From Distichodus sexfasciatus (taxonomy: Eukaryota > Chordata > Actinopteri > Characiformes > Distichodontidae): a stretch of 64,000 nt of DNA. Location: the NCBI GenBank assembly GCA_032718565.1, contig JAVGVS010000236.1, positions 310,001 to 374,000 on the forward strand. Direction: 5' to 3'. Both the position numbers and the translations under genes were made by a program. This document shows, in pieces, positions 1-15,757 of this stretch. The notes beneath the pieces are model-generated. The model worked only from the letters and a program-made list of their open reading frames with translations. It was not told the origin of the DNA and made no database searches. Numbering within the stretch: position 1 is the first letter of the stretch; each line of letters opens with the position of its first letter.

Positions 1-3874
<3,874 letters not shown>

Positions 3875-4950
3875 GGAGCTTCAGCTTTGGATAGAACATT
3901 TTCTTTTCCTTTTCTTATTAATCTTCCACCTTTAAGCAGAAACAAACACATCCACACAAACACAGAGTGGGCATTTATTTTATATGGGTTATACTGTTTT
4001 TTTTTTGCTCAGACGAGCCGGTCAATCGAAATGTGTGTTGTCTACATGAATTTATATCTATATATGGTTGTCTGCAAGCACATACAGATTGCTGAGCATG
4101 TGGGTCCTTGCCTAGAAAGGCTAACTTTACATCTCCCAGTGTGTCTATGGATTAAAGTTGCACACAGATCTGTGGATTTCTTTGTCTGTGCAGTAAGCCT
4201 ACATGTCAACTAGCCGACTGCCCCCCCCCCCACGCCGGGTCGGGCTAATCTCGCTGGCATCCCAGCCACGAAAGGGGCGATTTTAATTGGGCACATCAGA
4301 TGCCACTTGGCAAAACAAACTCATGACAGGTTTCCTCCTGATACTTCCAGCTTCTCTCTCGGGAACACCAATTTTGTCCTCTCAGCCAGCCTGGGGTAGG
4401 TCGTCACTGTCTGCCTGTCTCACTCTCGGTGCTAATTTAACTTCTGATGCAATGCATACCCAAACACAGGGACATCACTCGCCGGATGCAGCTCAACCTT
4501 GGTTCTCTTAGTGTCAAAATGTAGTGGTGCGTTTCAAACCGTTTTCTACTAAAGGATCAGTATCTCTTTTATTTTTCGTTTTCTGCACTACTTTCCTCAG
4601 GCTGTTGTATTTATACCAGATTTTACTGAATCGTAAAATTTTCTCACTTTTTCTACTCAATGCCTCACAGTGTACTTTTGCAGGACAACGAGGTGTAAAT
4701 GTATGGAATACCATTGGAGAGCATATGAACGCAGATTTGAACGGACAGCTTTAAAGCAGGACCCATTCATCATCAGTACGGGGAGCAGTAGGGATAAAAT
4801 CTCCAGGAGCCACTATGTAAAAAAAAAAAAAAAAAAGGATAGCTGTTGACTGGGGCAGCTGCTGAACTAGGCCTATGACTCCCGATTACTGTTTGGAGAG
4901 TTAAACTTGGCGCATAGCCCAGACTGAGTGGTGTACAGGCGTTTCTGCAC

Positions 4951-4951
<1 letters not shown>

Positions 4952-4984
<33 letters not shown>
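4952..4984. repeat. (GA)n microsatellite
   Basis: An uninterrupted GA dinucleotide tract of about 33 bases lies in the presumed pdik1l 3' untranslated region. Confidence 0.95.
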
Positions 4985-4987
<3 letters not shown>

Positions 4988-7972
4988 ACTGACAAACAGA
5001 TAAAGAATCTTGAATTTAACTGTGTGAATGTGAATTAGGGATTACATGGGTAACCCATGTTGGACCAGCATGCGTATATGTGACCCATGTTACATGTTTT
5101 CGTCTCTGGTCACTTGTCTACCTTCACTTAAACTGTAAAGCCTGAGAGTAAGTGTAAGTTCTTCTTCAGAATGTGTAGGACTGCTTGAGGTAAAGCTAAA
5201 AGGGGAGAAGACATGCCGCTTACCCCCAGACTAGACAGACATAGTAACTTTTGGCTGAACATTAATGTATTGATTTGAAGCTGCTTGGTTAAATCCCGAC
5301 GTTGCTGTGACTTGAAGGTCAGAATAGGTAGATAATTTAGCTGGACTGAGCTTTCATTTTCAGATACTTGACGACGCTTTTAACTTTGACACTGTCCAGC
5401 CTTTGTCCTTTCTCGCGTCTTGCAACAGACTTGACCATGCATTTAGCAACACCTGCGTCTGTCTCGCCTTCAGGGAGCAACCGTGTGCCAGACAGAAAAG
5501 AGCGGTCAACACCAGCATCCACACTTGCTCTCATGTTACAATAAGGGGCCTGTATATTTCTACAGCTCCAAAAGCCTTGGCCAGCCAGGGGACCTTAAGT
5601 TTGACACACCTTGCCTCTGTGAATTTGATCTCCTCTCACTGTGTAATTCCGTTCCCCCCGGATTCCCAAACTGCTGAATTTTAGCCGTAATCCCTTCCGC
5701 CACGCTCCTGACAGTCTAACGCTAAGCCTGTTAAGTTGTCATTGCACTCAGCGGGGAGAGAGAGGGAGAGCTTTTGGGAACTGAAAATGGCATTCAGGTT
5801 GGCGTTTTGTACTGTTCTAACTGAGACAAATACAAGAAGTGTCAGATCTCACAGCAGCAATACCTCTGGTCCCCGCTCCCTTTAAAAAAAGAGACTTGAG
5901 GATCTAAGAGAAGAGTAGGCGTTAATATTTAATGCTCTTTGAAGCAACTGTTCAGGGTCCTTTTACCCTCTTTAGTGGTGTGCTTTTTTAGAACCAGCAA
6001 ACGCTTAATATTGAGAACCTGGATTAAGACAACCCACAAAGGTTTTTTATTTCTTCCAATTTACTATGGCTCCTCTTGTGAAAGTATGCTCTGGGATCAT
6101 ACTTTAATCCACATTATCACAAGAACAAAGGATAAATGGATTATTTTCATGCTGCCACCGCTGATTCCGGATCATCATAATATTGTTTAATCTGCCCTTT
6201 CTTTGAGATTACCATAATTTATGCCTTATCTTTCAAACCTAGCTGCCCCTCTGTAAGCACTTGATGTCACAGAATGTGCTGTAGAACAATGGCCACAACT
6301 CTATGAGAGGAAAGAATTGTATTTGACCGTAAATGCGGCAATGGATCATTTATTTCCACTTCCCCAGCTTTGTAGCAAGTATACATTTTTTTTGATTGTG
6401 TTATCGGGCAGTATTAAGAAGTGCACAATTAGTCAAAGGTTATGTGAACAGCATTGTTAATAGGCCACCCTAAACCTCTGGGAGTGTTAACTGGTAGGCA
6501 ATAGCCTAAATATGAAATGACATTTCAGAAAACGTCTTCATAGGTATCACCCTGAAGTGTGTTGAGACTTTTCTTTTGCCTTTAAGCCTGAGCTCGGGAC
6601 GGAATGGTTTGGTTTTGCTTAGACCTTATACCAAATGTTCACTCTTTTTTTTTTTATCTTTGGTGATTTACTGTTTCACTGACAACCTAAAAGAAGAGGA
6701 GTTTGAACTTGAGTTTGAAAGTAAAGTTTTCCTTTAGAGCCAGCAAAATCAATTATCTATACACCATGTGGTCTGGATGCTTGCCAAAATATAGTAGGCC
6801 TTAAACAGTAGAGATTGTTCATTGCTCTTTCTTTTGTGTTTTAAGTACCTTTTCTTTGCACTTGTGTACATATTGTATATTAACAGCCCACACGGAGTCT
6901 GAAGAATGGGCTCTAATGATGTGGGGTTCTGAGACTGTACTAAGTTTGTATTGTAAAACTGTTATGGATGAAGCAGCGCTATTAATTTTGTTTTGGTCAT
7001 TGTGAAATATGTAGCGTGACTGACAGTTACAGCCTCTGCTTATGCCGATATTTGTAAGCATTTAAAATGCAAGTGATTTTTTTCGGGCCTGGTAGTGTGA
7101 TTTATATTAAATTCTAAACAGGTAACAAGGCTCTTTTTAAAGGAGAAACACCAATCAGCTACCTCCACAGCATTACCAAGTAAGTGTCACCGCCCTTGGT
7201 TCAGTTTGATACTTGGCTAACACAAGTTTAGCAATGGCTAGATCGATCAAAACTGCCTTTTTGTCCTGTGTTAGACTTTACCTGGGTGTGAGACACCTAC
7301 CCCATGAGTACTGAATCACTGTAATATGTGTTGGGAACAGCACCATCGACGCTGTGTGTAAGAGGATGCTGCAATTGAAGCTCTGAGCTACTGTAATCTA
7401 TGTTCATCTTTGTAAGTGGGTGTTATCTGCCATGTTAAGTTAAACTATGATTTGGCTAGACCACAGTTTGTACTTTTGAGTAGTTTTCCAGCTCTGACAC
7501 AGCCTAGGCAACTCATAAAGGGCATGGTAATTAGCTCTTAGGTTGAGTCAAGTGGCAAATAAACCATTAAACTGTGTAGTTCAATGGTCTCGCAAGACTT
7601 AAGACTAATAAAGTATGTTCTGATGGAACTTTGCTTCCTAAACTTAATCATCAGAAGAAGTAGGTTTAAGGCTGGAAAAAACACTCTTCTTGAAGTAAAG
7701 ACAGCTCAGCAGTCTTAAGGGTTTATTGGATAGTGAACAGGAGTGTAACAGCCACACTGTGCCCTGCTCATAGAACTGCACTTAAACTACCTTGTCTAAT
7801 TATTTCAGCTGATATCAACATGAAATGTATCAGTTAAATGGTGTATTTTGTGACTTTTTTTTTTTTTTACTAACCATCTCTTTTGTTGTACAGTATTTTG
7901 ATGAGATTAATTGAGATTTACAAGCAAAGAAGATGTAAATGACTGTAATTTATTGTGGGCATTGGCTTTATA

Positions 7973-7978
7973 AATAAA
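7973..7978 (+). terminator. Candidate polyadenylation signal, pdik1l
   Basis: A canonical AATAAA hexamer ends the AT-rich stretch after pdik1l. A GT/T-rich segment follows (TTGTGAATTATGTGTTGTAC), which suits the downstream element. Use of this site is not proven. Confidence 0.4.
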
Positions 7979-7980
7979 AA

Positions 7981-8284
7981 AAATGGTTGTGAATTATGTG
8001 TTGTACTTGATTTATGGTTCTCAGGTTTCTCCCAACCAACATAAATGTATATTGTTGTCCATTGTATGTTTGTTCTCTGCTAGTTCATTCACAGTGACAA
8101 ATAATCCCTCACTATACACTATAATTCTGAGTAGCTATTTCAATCTGTGTCATGTTTTCTCAGATAAGTACTTGTTTTCCACTCTTTGCATTTTCAGGGA
8201 TTTACCCTCTTCAGAATATGTTGGTCATCTCAGGGGGACTGATTATGTTGTCCAGGAAGGGGTGGAGTTTACTTTTAGACACTA
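7981..8284. other. Spacer between pdik1l and the LINE
   Basis: This is a short AT-rich spacer. I see no gene in it. The LINE 5' boundary is placed near 8285 only because its GC-rich leader begins there. Confidence 0.5.
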
Positions 8285-8660
8285 ATATACAGTAGGAGTT
8301 GATGGCGGCGCCCATGCAGGCTGCGGCTTACAGAGCTCCCGAAACCGCAGGTGAAAATGTTTTGTGTTTGTTGTCCTCACGCAGAGACTCACTAAGAGAA
8401 GTTGGGATGAGTGACAGTAGCACACAAACGTGTGATTTACAATCCCCGGATTTTGCTCGGTTTGCGAAAAAAACTGCGCCGAACTCCCCAGCGAGCTAAC
8501 CGAAACGCTCCGAAGCCTTTGGTTACTCCGGCGCCCGGAGAAGCGGACCTGGCCGAAGCGAAGGCGCCACGACCGGGGACAGAAACGAGGCAAGCGCGGC
8601 GGCATTAGCACAAGGCTAAAGGCTAACCCCAGCAGACCAGCGATACCGTCCGTTTTTCTC

Positions 8661-9336
8661 GCGAACGTCCAATCATTGGAAAACAAACTGGACTGCATCA
8701 AGCTGCAGCGAGCGAACCAGTGGGAAATGGGAGTCTGCTGTGTTTTTGTTTTCACTGAGACGTGGCTGCAGGACAGCATCGCCGATGTGGCTATCCAGCT
8801 CCACGGACTGACCAGTTTTCGAGCGGATAGGGACGTGTCTTTGTCCGGTAAGACTCGCGGTGGGGGACTGTGTGTTTATGTAAATAGAGAGTGGTGTGGT
8901 GTACAAACGCTGTTGTTGCCAAGCGACACTGTTCCCCGCGGATAGAGGTTTTAACTGTGAAATGTTGGCCCTTCTACCTGCCGAGAGAGTACAGCTGTGT
9001 ACTGGTGGTCGCAGTGTATCTCCCGCCGAGCGCTAATGCTAACCAAGCGCTAGCCGAGCTTTATGAGAATGTAAGCAATTTACAAACCATGCACCCCGAG
9101 GCATTTGTCATCATTGCTGGGGACTTCAATCATGCAAACCTGAAGTCAGTTCTCCCAAGGTTTTTCCAGCATGTGAAATTGGCTACTAGAGGGGGAACTT
9201 GCCTGGACATTGTTTATACAAACGTTCGTGAGGCCTACAAGGCCTTCCCCCGCCCCCACCTCGGGTATTCAGATCATATCAGTGTGTTCATGGTTCCTGC
9301 GCACGAGTCACTGCTGAAACGCTCCAAACCAGCCTG
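8661..9336 (+). pseudogene. LINE endonuclease domain remnant
   Basis: This is the APE-type endonuclease part of the LINE, in two frames. The first frame runs to about 8945 and carries the TETW glutamate motif. The second, from about 8945, carries GDFN and SDH. A frameshift near 8940 splits them, and a TGA after LLKRSKPA ends the second. No functional protein is expected. Confidence 0.8.
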
Positions 9337-11160
9337 AAAAAGCATCAGAGTGTGGCCGGCTGGTGCTATCTCTGCCCTCCAAGACTGCTTCGAATCGACA
9401 GACTGGGACATTTTTAAGGAGGCAGCAATGTATGGTGACAACGTCAACCTGGAGGAGTATACAGACTCTGTGACTGGTTATATTACAAAGTTCATAGAGG
9501 ATGTTACCACAAGAGCCAACCAAAAGCCCTGAATGACGGGAGAAGTGTGCACGCTGCTCAACACCAGAAACGCAGCCTTCACATCTGGAGACAAGGCTGC
9601 TGTCAGGGCGGCCAGAGCCAACTTGTCTCGGGCAGTGAGGAGAGCTAAGCAAGACTATGCACAGCGGCTCAATGAACACTTTAACAACACCAGAGACACA
9701 CGCCGCATGTGGCTTGGTATTCAAGCCCTCACAGATTACAAGCCCATCCCACATAGCACTGACAATGATGCCACTTTACCAGATCAGCTCAATGACTTCT
9801 TGCATGGTTTGATGCACAGAACAAGGAGCCGGCTAGGAAAACGACACCTCCTCTCGACGACCTGGTACTCTGTCTCTCCACAGCTGATGTAAGGAGGACT
9901 CTATCGAGAGTCAATCCACGCAAGGCTGCAGGACCAGATAACATACCCGGTCGCATGCTCAGAGAATGCACCGATCAACTGGCTGGTGTCCTTACGGACA
10001 TCTTCAACATGTCTCTGAGCCAGTCGTCTGTCCCTGCAGGCTTCAAATCCACCACCATTATCCCAGTGCCAAAGAAACCATCAGTGAACCAACAGGTCCA
10101 CTGATGATGCCATTTTAACTGCACTCCACCTCTGTCTGACGCATCCGGACAAAAGGGACACCTATGTCAGGATGCTGTTCATAGACTTTAGCTGTGCCTT
10201 CAATAAAATCATCCCTCAAAAGCTGATTACGAAGCTGAGTGTTTTAGGCATGAACACCAGTCTTTGTAACTGGACATTGGATTTCCTGACAGAGAGGCCC
10301 CAGTCAGTTCGGATGGGATGCAACACCTCGAACACCACCATGCTGAGTATAGGAGCTCCGCAGGGCTGCGTACTCAGTCCTTTGCTCTTCACCCTGCTGA
10401 CCCATGACTGCACAGCCGCAACAACACTAACCACATCATCAAGTTTGCGGATGATACGACTATGCTGGGATTGATAAGCAGGGATGATGAGTTTGCTTAC
10501 AGAGAGGAGGTGGAACGGCTGACTGAATGGTGCAGGCACAACAACCTTTCCCTTAATGTGGACAAGACAAAGGAGATGATTGTCGACTTTAGGAAGACAC
10601 GTCCTGCACATTCTCCACTCAACATCAGTGGCTCAGCCGAGATTGTGGAGAGTATCAAGTTCCTTGGGGTGTACATCACCAAGGACCTCACATGGACGAC
10701 CAACACCACCTCCTTAACCAAGAAAGCTCAGCAGAGACTTCACTTTCTGCGGCGGCTGAAACGAGCAAGCCTTCCCCTTCCCATTCTCACCACGTTCTAC
10801 AGAGGCACCATTGAAAGCATTCTAACCAGCTGCATTACCGTCTGGTATGGAAACAGCAATGTTTCCGATCGCAAACACCTGCAGAGGATAGTTAGAACAG
10901 CCGAGAACATCATAGGGGTGCCTCTCCCATCGCTACAAAACATTTTCACCACAAGGACTGTTCGAAAAGCCTGCAGCATTGTACAGGACCTCTCACACCC
11001 CTCACATGAACTGTTTACCCTGTTGCCATCTAGGAGGAGATACCACAGTATCACAGCCAGATCGGCCAGGCCGCATGACAGTTTTTACCCACAGGCTGTC
11101 AGGCTTCTCAACACCATGTTGCCCCCTAGGGGCATTCAGTCTACCTTAACCCTCTCTTAA
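9337..11160 (+). pseudogene. LINE reverse-transcriptase domain remnant
   Basis: This is the reverse-transcriptase part of the same LINE. A linker segment (9533-9892) is followed by RT motifs in shifted frames. Near 10085 the reading passes from VPKKPSV directly toward STDDAI, so the segment that normally lies between them (the first RT blocks) is missing. FADD is retained at about 10450 and the last open frame ends at 11160. Human-type L1 features (ORF1 coiled coil, poly-A tail) are absent. Confidence 0.85.
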
Positions 11161-11540
11161 CCTATCTGACCCATACTGTTTCTCATACTGCATCATGTTA
11201 TTTATACTGTATTTGCACACATCATTGTGCACTTATAGCATATCCACATACTGTACTTATACTGTATTTGCAACGCAGATACCATACTGTATTAGCACTG
11301 TATTTGTACCTGCACACAGATATCATTGTATTCATTTATACTGTATCTGCGTACTGTGCTTTTGCACCAGAAAAGCTGCTAGCGTCTACTGCCACTTGAC
11401 TTAAAATACTTCTCAGCTTATTTGCACTCTTGTTGGAATTGTCTTTTATATATATATCATTATATGTATAATCTGTGGTTTCTGAGCTTCGCCATTTCGT
11501 TTGTTCTGTATACTTGTGTATGGAAAGATGACAATAAAGT

Positions 11541-11567
11541 TCACTTGACTTGACTTGACTTGACTTA
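11541..11567 (+). repeat. (ACTTG)n LINE 3' tail
   Basis: Tandem pentamer ACTTG units follow AATAAAG at the end of the LINE. CR1/L2-group elements end in short tandem repeats rather than poly-A, so this marks the 3' terminus. Confidence 0.85.
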
Positions 11568-11798
11568 AGGCTCCCACAGGACGCAAAATTTACACGGTAG
11601 TTCACAAGAACTCAATCTAAACACACGCCAAACAAAAAACTGCAAAAACAGACAACTTTCTCATGCAAACTTCATCTGCACTTCGTACGTGAAGCCAGAG
11701 GTCCACAGTAACATGAAGCAGAGCTTAAATCTTAATAAAACATGTCTAATAAAGACAACAATAACCGCTGCTCCGTATTATTCTGTGTGAACTGAGCT

Positions 11799-11808
11799 NN
11801 NNNNNNNN
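11799..11808. other. Assembly gap of 10 N
   Basis: Ten unresolved bases stand directly before a pure TA tract, a usual cause of assembly breaks. The true gap length is unknown. Confidence 0.99.
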
Positions 11809-11836
11809 TATATATATATATATATATATATATATA
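11809..11836. repeat. (TA)n microsatellite
   Basis: A pure TA tract of about 28 bases abuts the gap, so its real length may be greater. Confidence 0.95.
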
Positions 11837-11856
11837 ATGTTAGTATGTGTGTGTGT

Positions 11857-11916
11857 GTCATATGTATAATCTGTGGTTTCTGAGCTTTTGTTTGTTCACT
11901 TGACTTTACTTGACTA
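11857..11916 (+). mobile_element. Second LINE 3'-tail fragment
   Basis: The segment ATGTATAATCTGTGGTTTCT, then TGAGCTT, TTTGTTTGTTC and ACTTGACTTTACTTGACTA repeats the terminal sequence of the large LINE near 11464-11567. It carries a small deletion after TGAGCTT. It is either a 5'-truncated second insertion or a local duplication across the gap. Confidence 0.75.
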
Positions 11917-12654
11917 TGTCTTAACATTGGTAGTGTTAAATTGCATTAAACATGCTTGCAACCTTGACTTGAGCCTGGCTCTTTAGATCTTATGGTCTCC
12001 AAACTGGGTCTCTCAGACCACTGCACCAGCAGTAAGAAAGTTAAAAAGTAAATGAATAAATAATGTTAAACGAGCACGATTACTGGTAAGATTTGCAATA
12101 TGGATATATGAGCCTTGTGTTTACTAATCAAACAGTTTTAAGAGTTTAAAAACTAAATGGCTTGTCATATGATAAAGTCAGGAAGTCAAGTCTCTTTAGA
12201 TTTGAATTGGCATAAATCGCGCCCCCTTTTGACAGATCATGAACATTTTTTACTTTAAGTCCATCTCAATCAGAACCCAGTTTATCAATCAGTTAAAGTC
12301 CGTTTGTATGCATTTCTTTGGCATCCTTCTGTTTTCCAATCTCTTTGAAATAATCAATAAAGAATACATTGCTTTTAAAAATCGTCGAAGGCCTAAGTCT
12401 TTGGTTTAAAAATGACATCTAAAACCTCCATGTCTTGTTGGGTTTTGTTTAGACAGCCGCTTAATGTCCAAATATCAATACTCCATTATTGAACTGGCGA
12501 GCCGAAAATAACTTTGCCGCTAAGATCGATCTCTATCAGAAACACACTGATTGTATGTGCACGGAACGCTAGAATATTATAGATGAACCTACATTTAAAC
12601 TCGCACGTACATCAACATTTATTTATTTAAATTCCATTTATTGTTTGACGTTTT

Positions 12655-12785
12655 AATGAGGAACCGGAAGCTGAAATGCACCGCGTGACTCGGGTGCTCT
12701 CGTTATTCTCCTAAATCCCACCGAAGGCAAGCATTAACGGTGCTGGTCTCACGAACGTTAATTGTGATCTTTGCTACAGGTCCTC
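12655..12785 (+). promoter_or_regulatory. Putative rpa2 promoter / 5' leader
   Basis: The sequence just before the rpa2 ATG is relatively CpG-rich and lacks a TATA box. ACCGGAAG at 12663-12670 fits the ETS (GABP) core common in promoters of replication and housekeeping genes. The transcription start is not visible. Confidence 0.4.
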
Positions 12786-15529
12786 ATGGGGAGTCAAGGT
12801 TTGTAAAATTGTGATTTTTCTAGCACTGATACTAAGTGCCGTGTGTTTTGATCGTGATCGCGAACTAGTTCAGAGCATATTTCCCAAAATATTTTTCCTA
12901 TCATTTTTGTGCGATTCTTAAGCCTTATCATGTGCTATTACAAGTAATTATAAATACTCATTTTAATCTCATTAAGGCTACAGGTATAACACGTTTCCAA
13001 GTGGATTCTCATTTTCACAAGGTGAACAGAAGTCAGAGGTGAATATACAATGAACCCTGGTTTTGCTTTCTTACCTTAATGTGCATGGCATCTGCCTGTT
13101 CAATCATTCAATCATTCAATGTTTTTATGTCCCAACCTTCTAAAGAGACCCAGAGTATTATGCATCCTGCCATGCACTGTGTCTCAGCTCATATCAGCCA
13201 TTGAGGACAAGGATACATTTTTTATGCAAGGAAAGGAAATCAACCAGGTGAGGAAGATAATTAAAGAAAGTCCAATACAAAGGTACACATGTAGAAGTTG
13301 ACTTACTTCATTCAGGTGAGTGTAGTTGGAATCGTCAGAAAAACTGTGCCAGCAGCGACCTATGTGATGTACTCCCTGGATGACATGACTGGTCTACCTA
13401 TAGATGTTAAAGAGTGGATGAATCTTGAGGTATTAATGGCTGTAAGGTACCAACGTATTGATCTCTTTGAATAACTTAAGTTCTAAGTCTGTCTATATTG
13501 CTTTTCACTAGGATGCCAGTTTGAATGAGTGTGTTATTCCTCCTGGTACATACATCAAAGTAGTGGGCAGTCTTCGCTCCTTTCAGGTTTTTTCAAACAC
13601 ATTATCAGGCTTGTATTCACATGTCCCTTTCAAAGTGGACAGTGCTATCTTTCCTTATAACTTCAATAGTGGGCAAAGTAAACTTTAACTTGTGTGTCAG
13701 CATTGCAGATCCATTGTGGCTTTTAGTATCCGACGCCTGGATGACCTTAATGAGATCACATCGCACATGCTGGAGGTGGTTCAAGCCAGTCTGCTTAGTG
13801 ATCAGTACAGTATCAAACATGTGAGTATGACTGCTGTGGTGCTATAATGACGAATGTTGGCCTTGTTCAGTTTCCCTATCCCTCTAAATTCAAACAGCAT
13901 TTGCAATTTACTGTTTACTGTTAATTTAACTACATTACAGTACTGCTGTGCTTTAACACCTAGTGTTATATTCCTTAAAAAAGCAGATTTTTGTTAAGGC
14001 TTCTGCAGTAGAAAGTCACATTTATTTTATTTTAAGTTCTTTTAGGGTTTGTCGAACCAAATATTGATTATTTTATATACACCTGTAGAAATAAAGTCGA
14101 TGGGTATTGTCAACTGAAGAGTTGGAGTTACTTTAACAGGAAAACAGACATAGAGTGCACATCTTTTAACCTTTGAGTTGTTTTCATCCTTCAGATGAAC
14201 AAGGCAATACCCTCTTCTGTAATGAACATTTCGTATGCAAGTGACCCAGCAACATTTGGTTTTACTTACAATCAGTTGCAGGTGGGTGAAAATCCTAACA
14301 ATTTATCTCACACACAATTATAGCCCCCATCATGGAAACTTGGGAGACCTGGTTAGAATTTAAGGAATATAGCAAACAGAAGAAGTTGGTCATCAGTTCC
14401 TATTTTGTGCACTTCATAGCTTTTGTTTGAAAGCTCCACAACGGTGAGACTACGCTAGTTTAGAAGGCCTTAGGCTAATTGTGTTCCATTTATGTACTAT
14501 TGCTGTAATGTGTTGCAAAGTGTAAATCCAACATTATTAAAGTGATATTTTATGCAAGAAGTTGCATCAGTGAGACATTTTGCTTATACAGGTTTTAGGG
14601 GAAATACAGACGAATCTTAAAATTTACAGATACACAATAGCACTTTTTCTGATGTATGAATGTCATTGTATTGGATACCATTTTGATGGCATGTTTCTAA
14701 AGTTCCAGATGTCACATTCATAATTCTGGATTTCATTTCTCTATATCATGTAGGTTTTCAACCTGATTAACAGCTGTTCTGCAGCAAAGGGCATGAGTGT
14801 ACAGAAGCTGAGCTCTGTGCTTAAATCTCTCTCCTCCTATGACATCAGGTACAGGTTTGTCCATCCATTCATCTATCCATTCACCTATGTTGTTTCTTAA
14901 TCCTAGACCTCATTACTGGTTGTTTTATACCATGCTCCTGATTGGTTTAGGAGACTGTGTTGTGACAACAGAATAAGCTTTTGTACAGCTTGGATCTCGA
15001 GCTTGTGTATATGTGTAACTGTAGTTTGTTTAGCAAATATTACTGATTTGGCATAACATCCTCTAACTTTTGGATGAGTTGGATCCTGTGAGTTGGCATA
15101 GATCTACCACCTGGAAGACTTTATTTTCATTTATGGTATTTATCCAGAACGACTTACAGCTCAGTCTCCAAGGAGCAATTTGGTGTTAAGGGCCTAGCTA
15201 AGGGGCTCAATGGTGGTAGTTCTGAAGGTAGGACAATGACAGACTTATATCCATGACCTCTTGGTCCATATTAGAGTATCCTACCGCAAACCCACCATCA
15301 CGGCCTTCGACTTCAAACAAGTCTCATCAAACATTTATTTCATATAACCAGTCTTGCTATTTATTACTGAGGTCCCATGTAAAACATCACATGTTCAGCG
15401 GCATTAGCTTCAAAACTTGCAACAGCTGTTTTTCCCTTCACTTGTAGGACCTGCTTGCAGTTTCTTTTGAACGAAGGCCACATTTTTTCAACAATTGATG
15501 AGAACCACTTCAAGTCTGCCCATGTCTAA
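12786..15529 (+). CDS. rpa2: RPA2-type protein (replication protein A 32-kDa subunit), nine coding exons
   Basis: The exons are 12786-12798, 12977-13038, 13146-13247, 13316-13429, 13512-13586, 13701-13820, 14195-14281, 14754-14848 and 15448-15529. All join in phase at GT-AG sites and give 249 residues (human RPA2 has 270). RPA2 is the middle subunit of the RPA heterotrimer, which binds single-stranded DNA in replication, repair and checkpoint signalling. Residues about 30-165 are the OB fold, with ILPCTVSQL, VSVVGIVRKT, DDMTGLPIDVKEW and TYIKVVGSLRSFQ. Residues about 190-249 are the C-terminal winged helix ending FLLNEGHIFSTIDENHFKSA, the surface that binds XPA, UNG2 and SMARCAL1 in the family. 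The N-terminus is short (about 28 residues) but keeps an SQ site at S18-Q19. A tiny first coding exon is also seen in the human gene. It is more diverged than the canonical fish rpa2 I recall, so it may be a second, duplicate copy. Confidence 0.9.
15120..15300. repeat. Degenerate interspersed repeat in the last rpa2 intron
   Basis: The segment TTATCCAGAACGACTTACAG followed by AAGGAGCAATTTGGTGTTAAGGGCC matches a short repeat type I know to be widespread in fish genomes. The copy is decayed and its ends are unclear. Confidence 0.45.
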
Positions 15530-15751
15530 ATACTTTGATTTGCCACTGGTTTTGCACGTGAGCCGCATTTGAGTATTTCTGCACCTATACTATGGCCACA
15601 AGCTGTCATGATTTTTGTGGGGAAAAATGTAATTTTGGTATATTTATTTTGGAAGAAAATGCTTTGTTACCCAGCATTCTTGGATCGGCTCCTTTGAGGT
15701 ATTGTTTTGTATGTAACACTGGTGGAAAAGTTAAATACTTTCTAATGATCT

Positions 15752-15757
15752 AATAAA
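15752..15757 (+). terminator. Candidate polyadenylation signal, rpa2
   Basis: AATAAA lies about 220 bases after the rpa2 stop and is followed by a TGTGTGTTTTTGTTTT stretch suited to a downstream element. This gives a short 3' untranslated region. Confidence 0.6.

Larger units (their letters stand above)
3875..7980 (+). other. Probable long 3' untranslated region of pdik1l
   Basis: This 4.1-kb AT-rich stretch has no coding signal and follows the stop codon. AATAAA at 7973-7978 is a plausible polyadenylation signal. Long 3' untranslated regions are usual for this gene, but the transcript end is inferred. It contains a poly-C run near 4222-4232, poly-A at 4820-4837, a (GA)n tract at 4952-4984 and T-runs near 6644 and 7856. 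Confidence 0.5.
8285..11567 (+). mobile_element. Decayed non-LTR retrotransposon (CR1/L2/Rex1 group LINE)
   Basis: A LINE about 3.3 kb long reads in the plus direction. Its endonuclease half shows ANVQSLENK (about 8664-8690), FTETWLQD, RGGGLCVYVNREW, VAVYLPPSAN, IIAGDFNHANL and SDHISV. The reverse-transcriptase half shows STDDAI (about 10108), [24 protein letters not shown] and FADDTT with the catalytic Asp pair (about 10450). The conserved tail runs from WCRHNNLSLNVDKTKEM through FLGVYITKDLTW to SRRRYHS. The 3' end has AATAAAG followed by tandem ACTTG units (11541-11567). It is dead: frameshifts near 8940, 9890 and 10420, stops at 9335 and 9531, and a missing block near 10085-10105. The group is assigned from motifs; the exact family is not. 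Confidence 0.9.
11568..12785. other. Spacer between the LINE and rpa2, with gap and repeat debris
   Basis: This stretch is AT-rich. It holds an assembly gap, an AT tract and a second LINE-tail fragment, described separately. The last 130 bases are richer in CpG and form the likely rpa2 promoter. I see no gene here. Confidence 0.6.
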
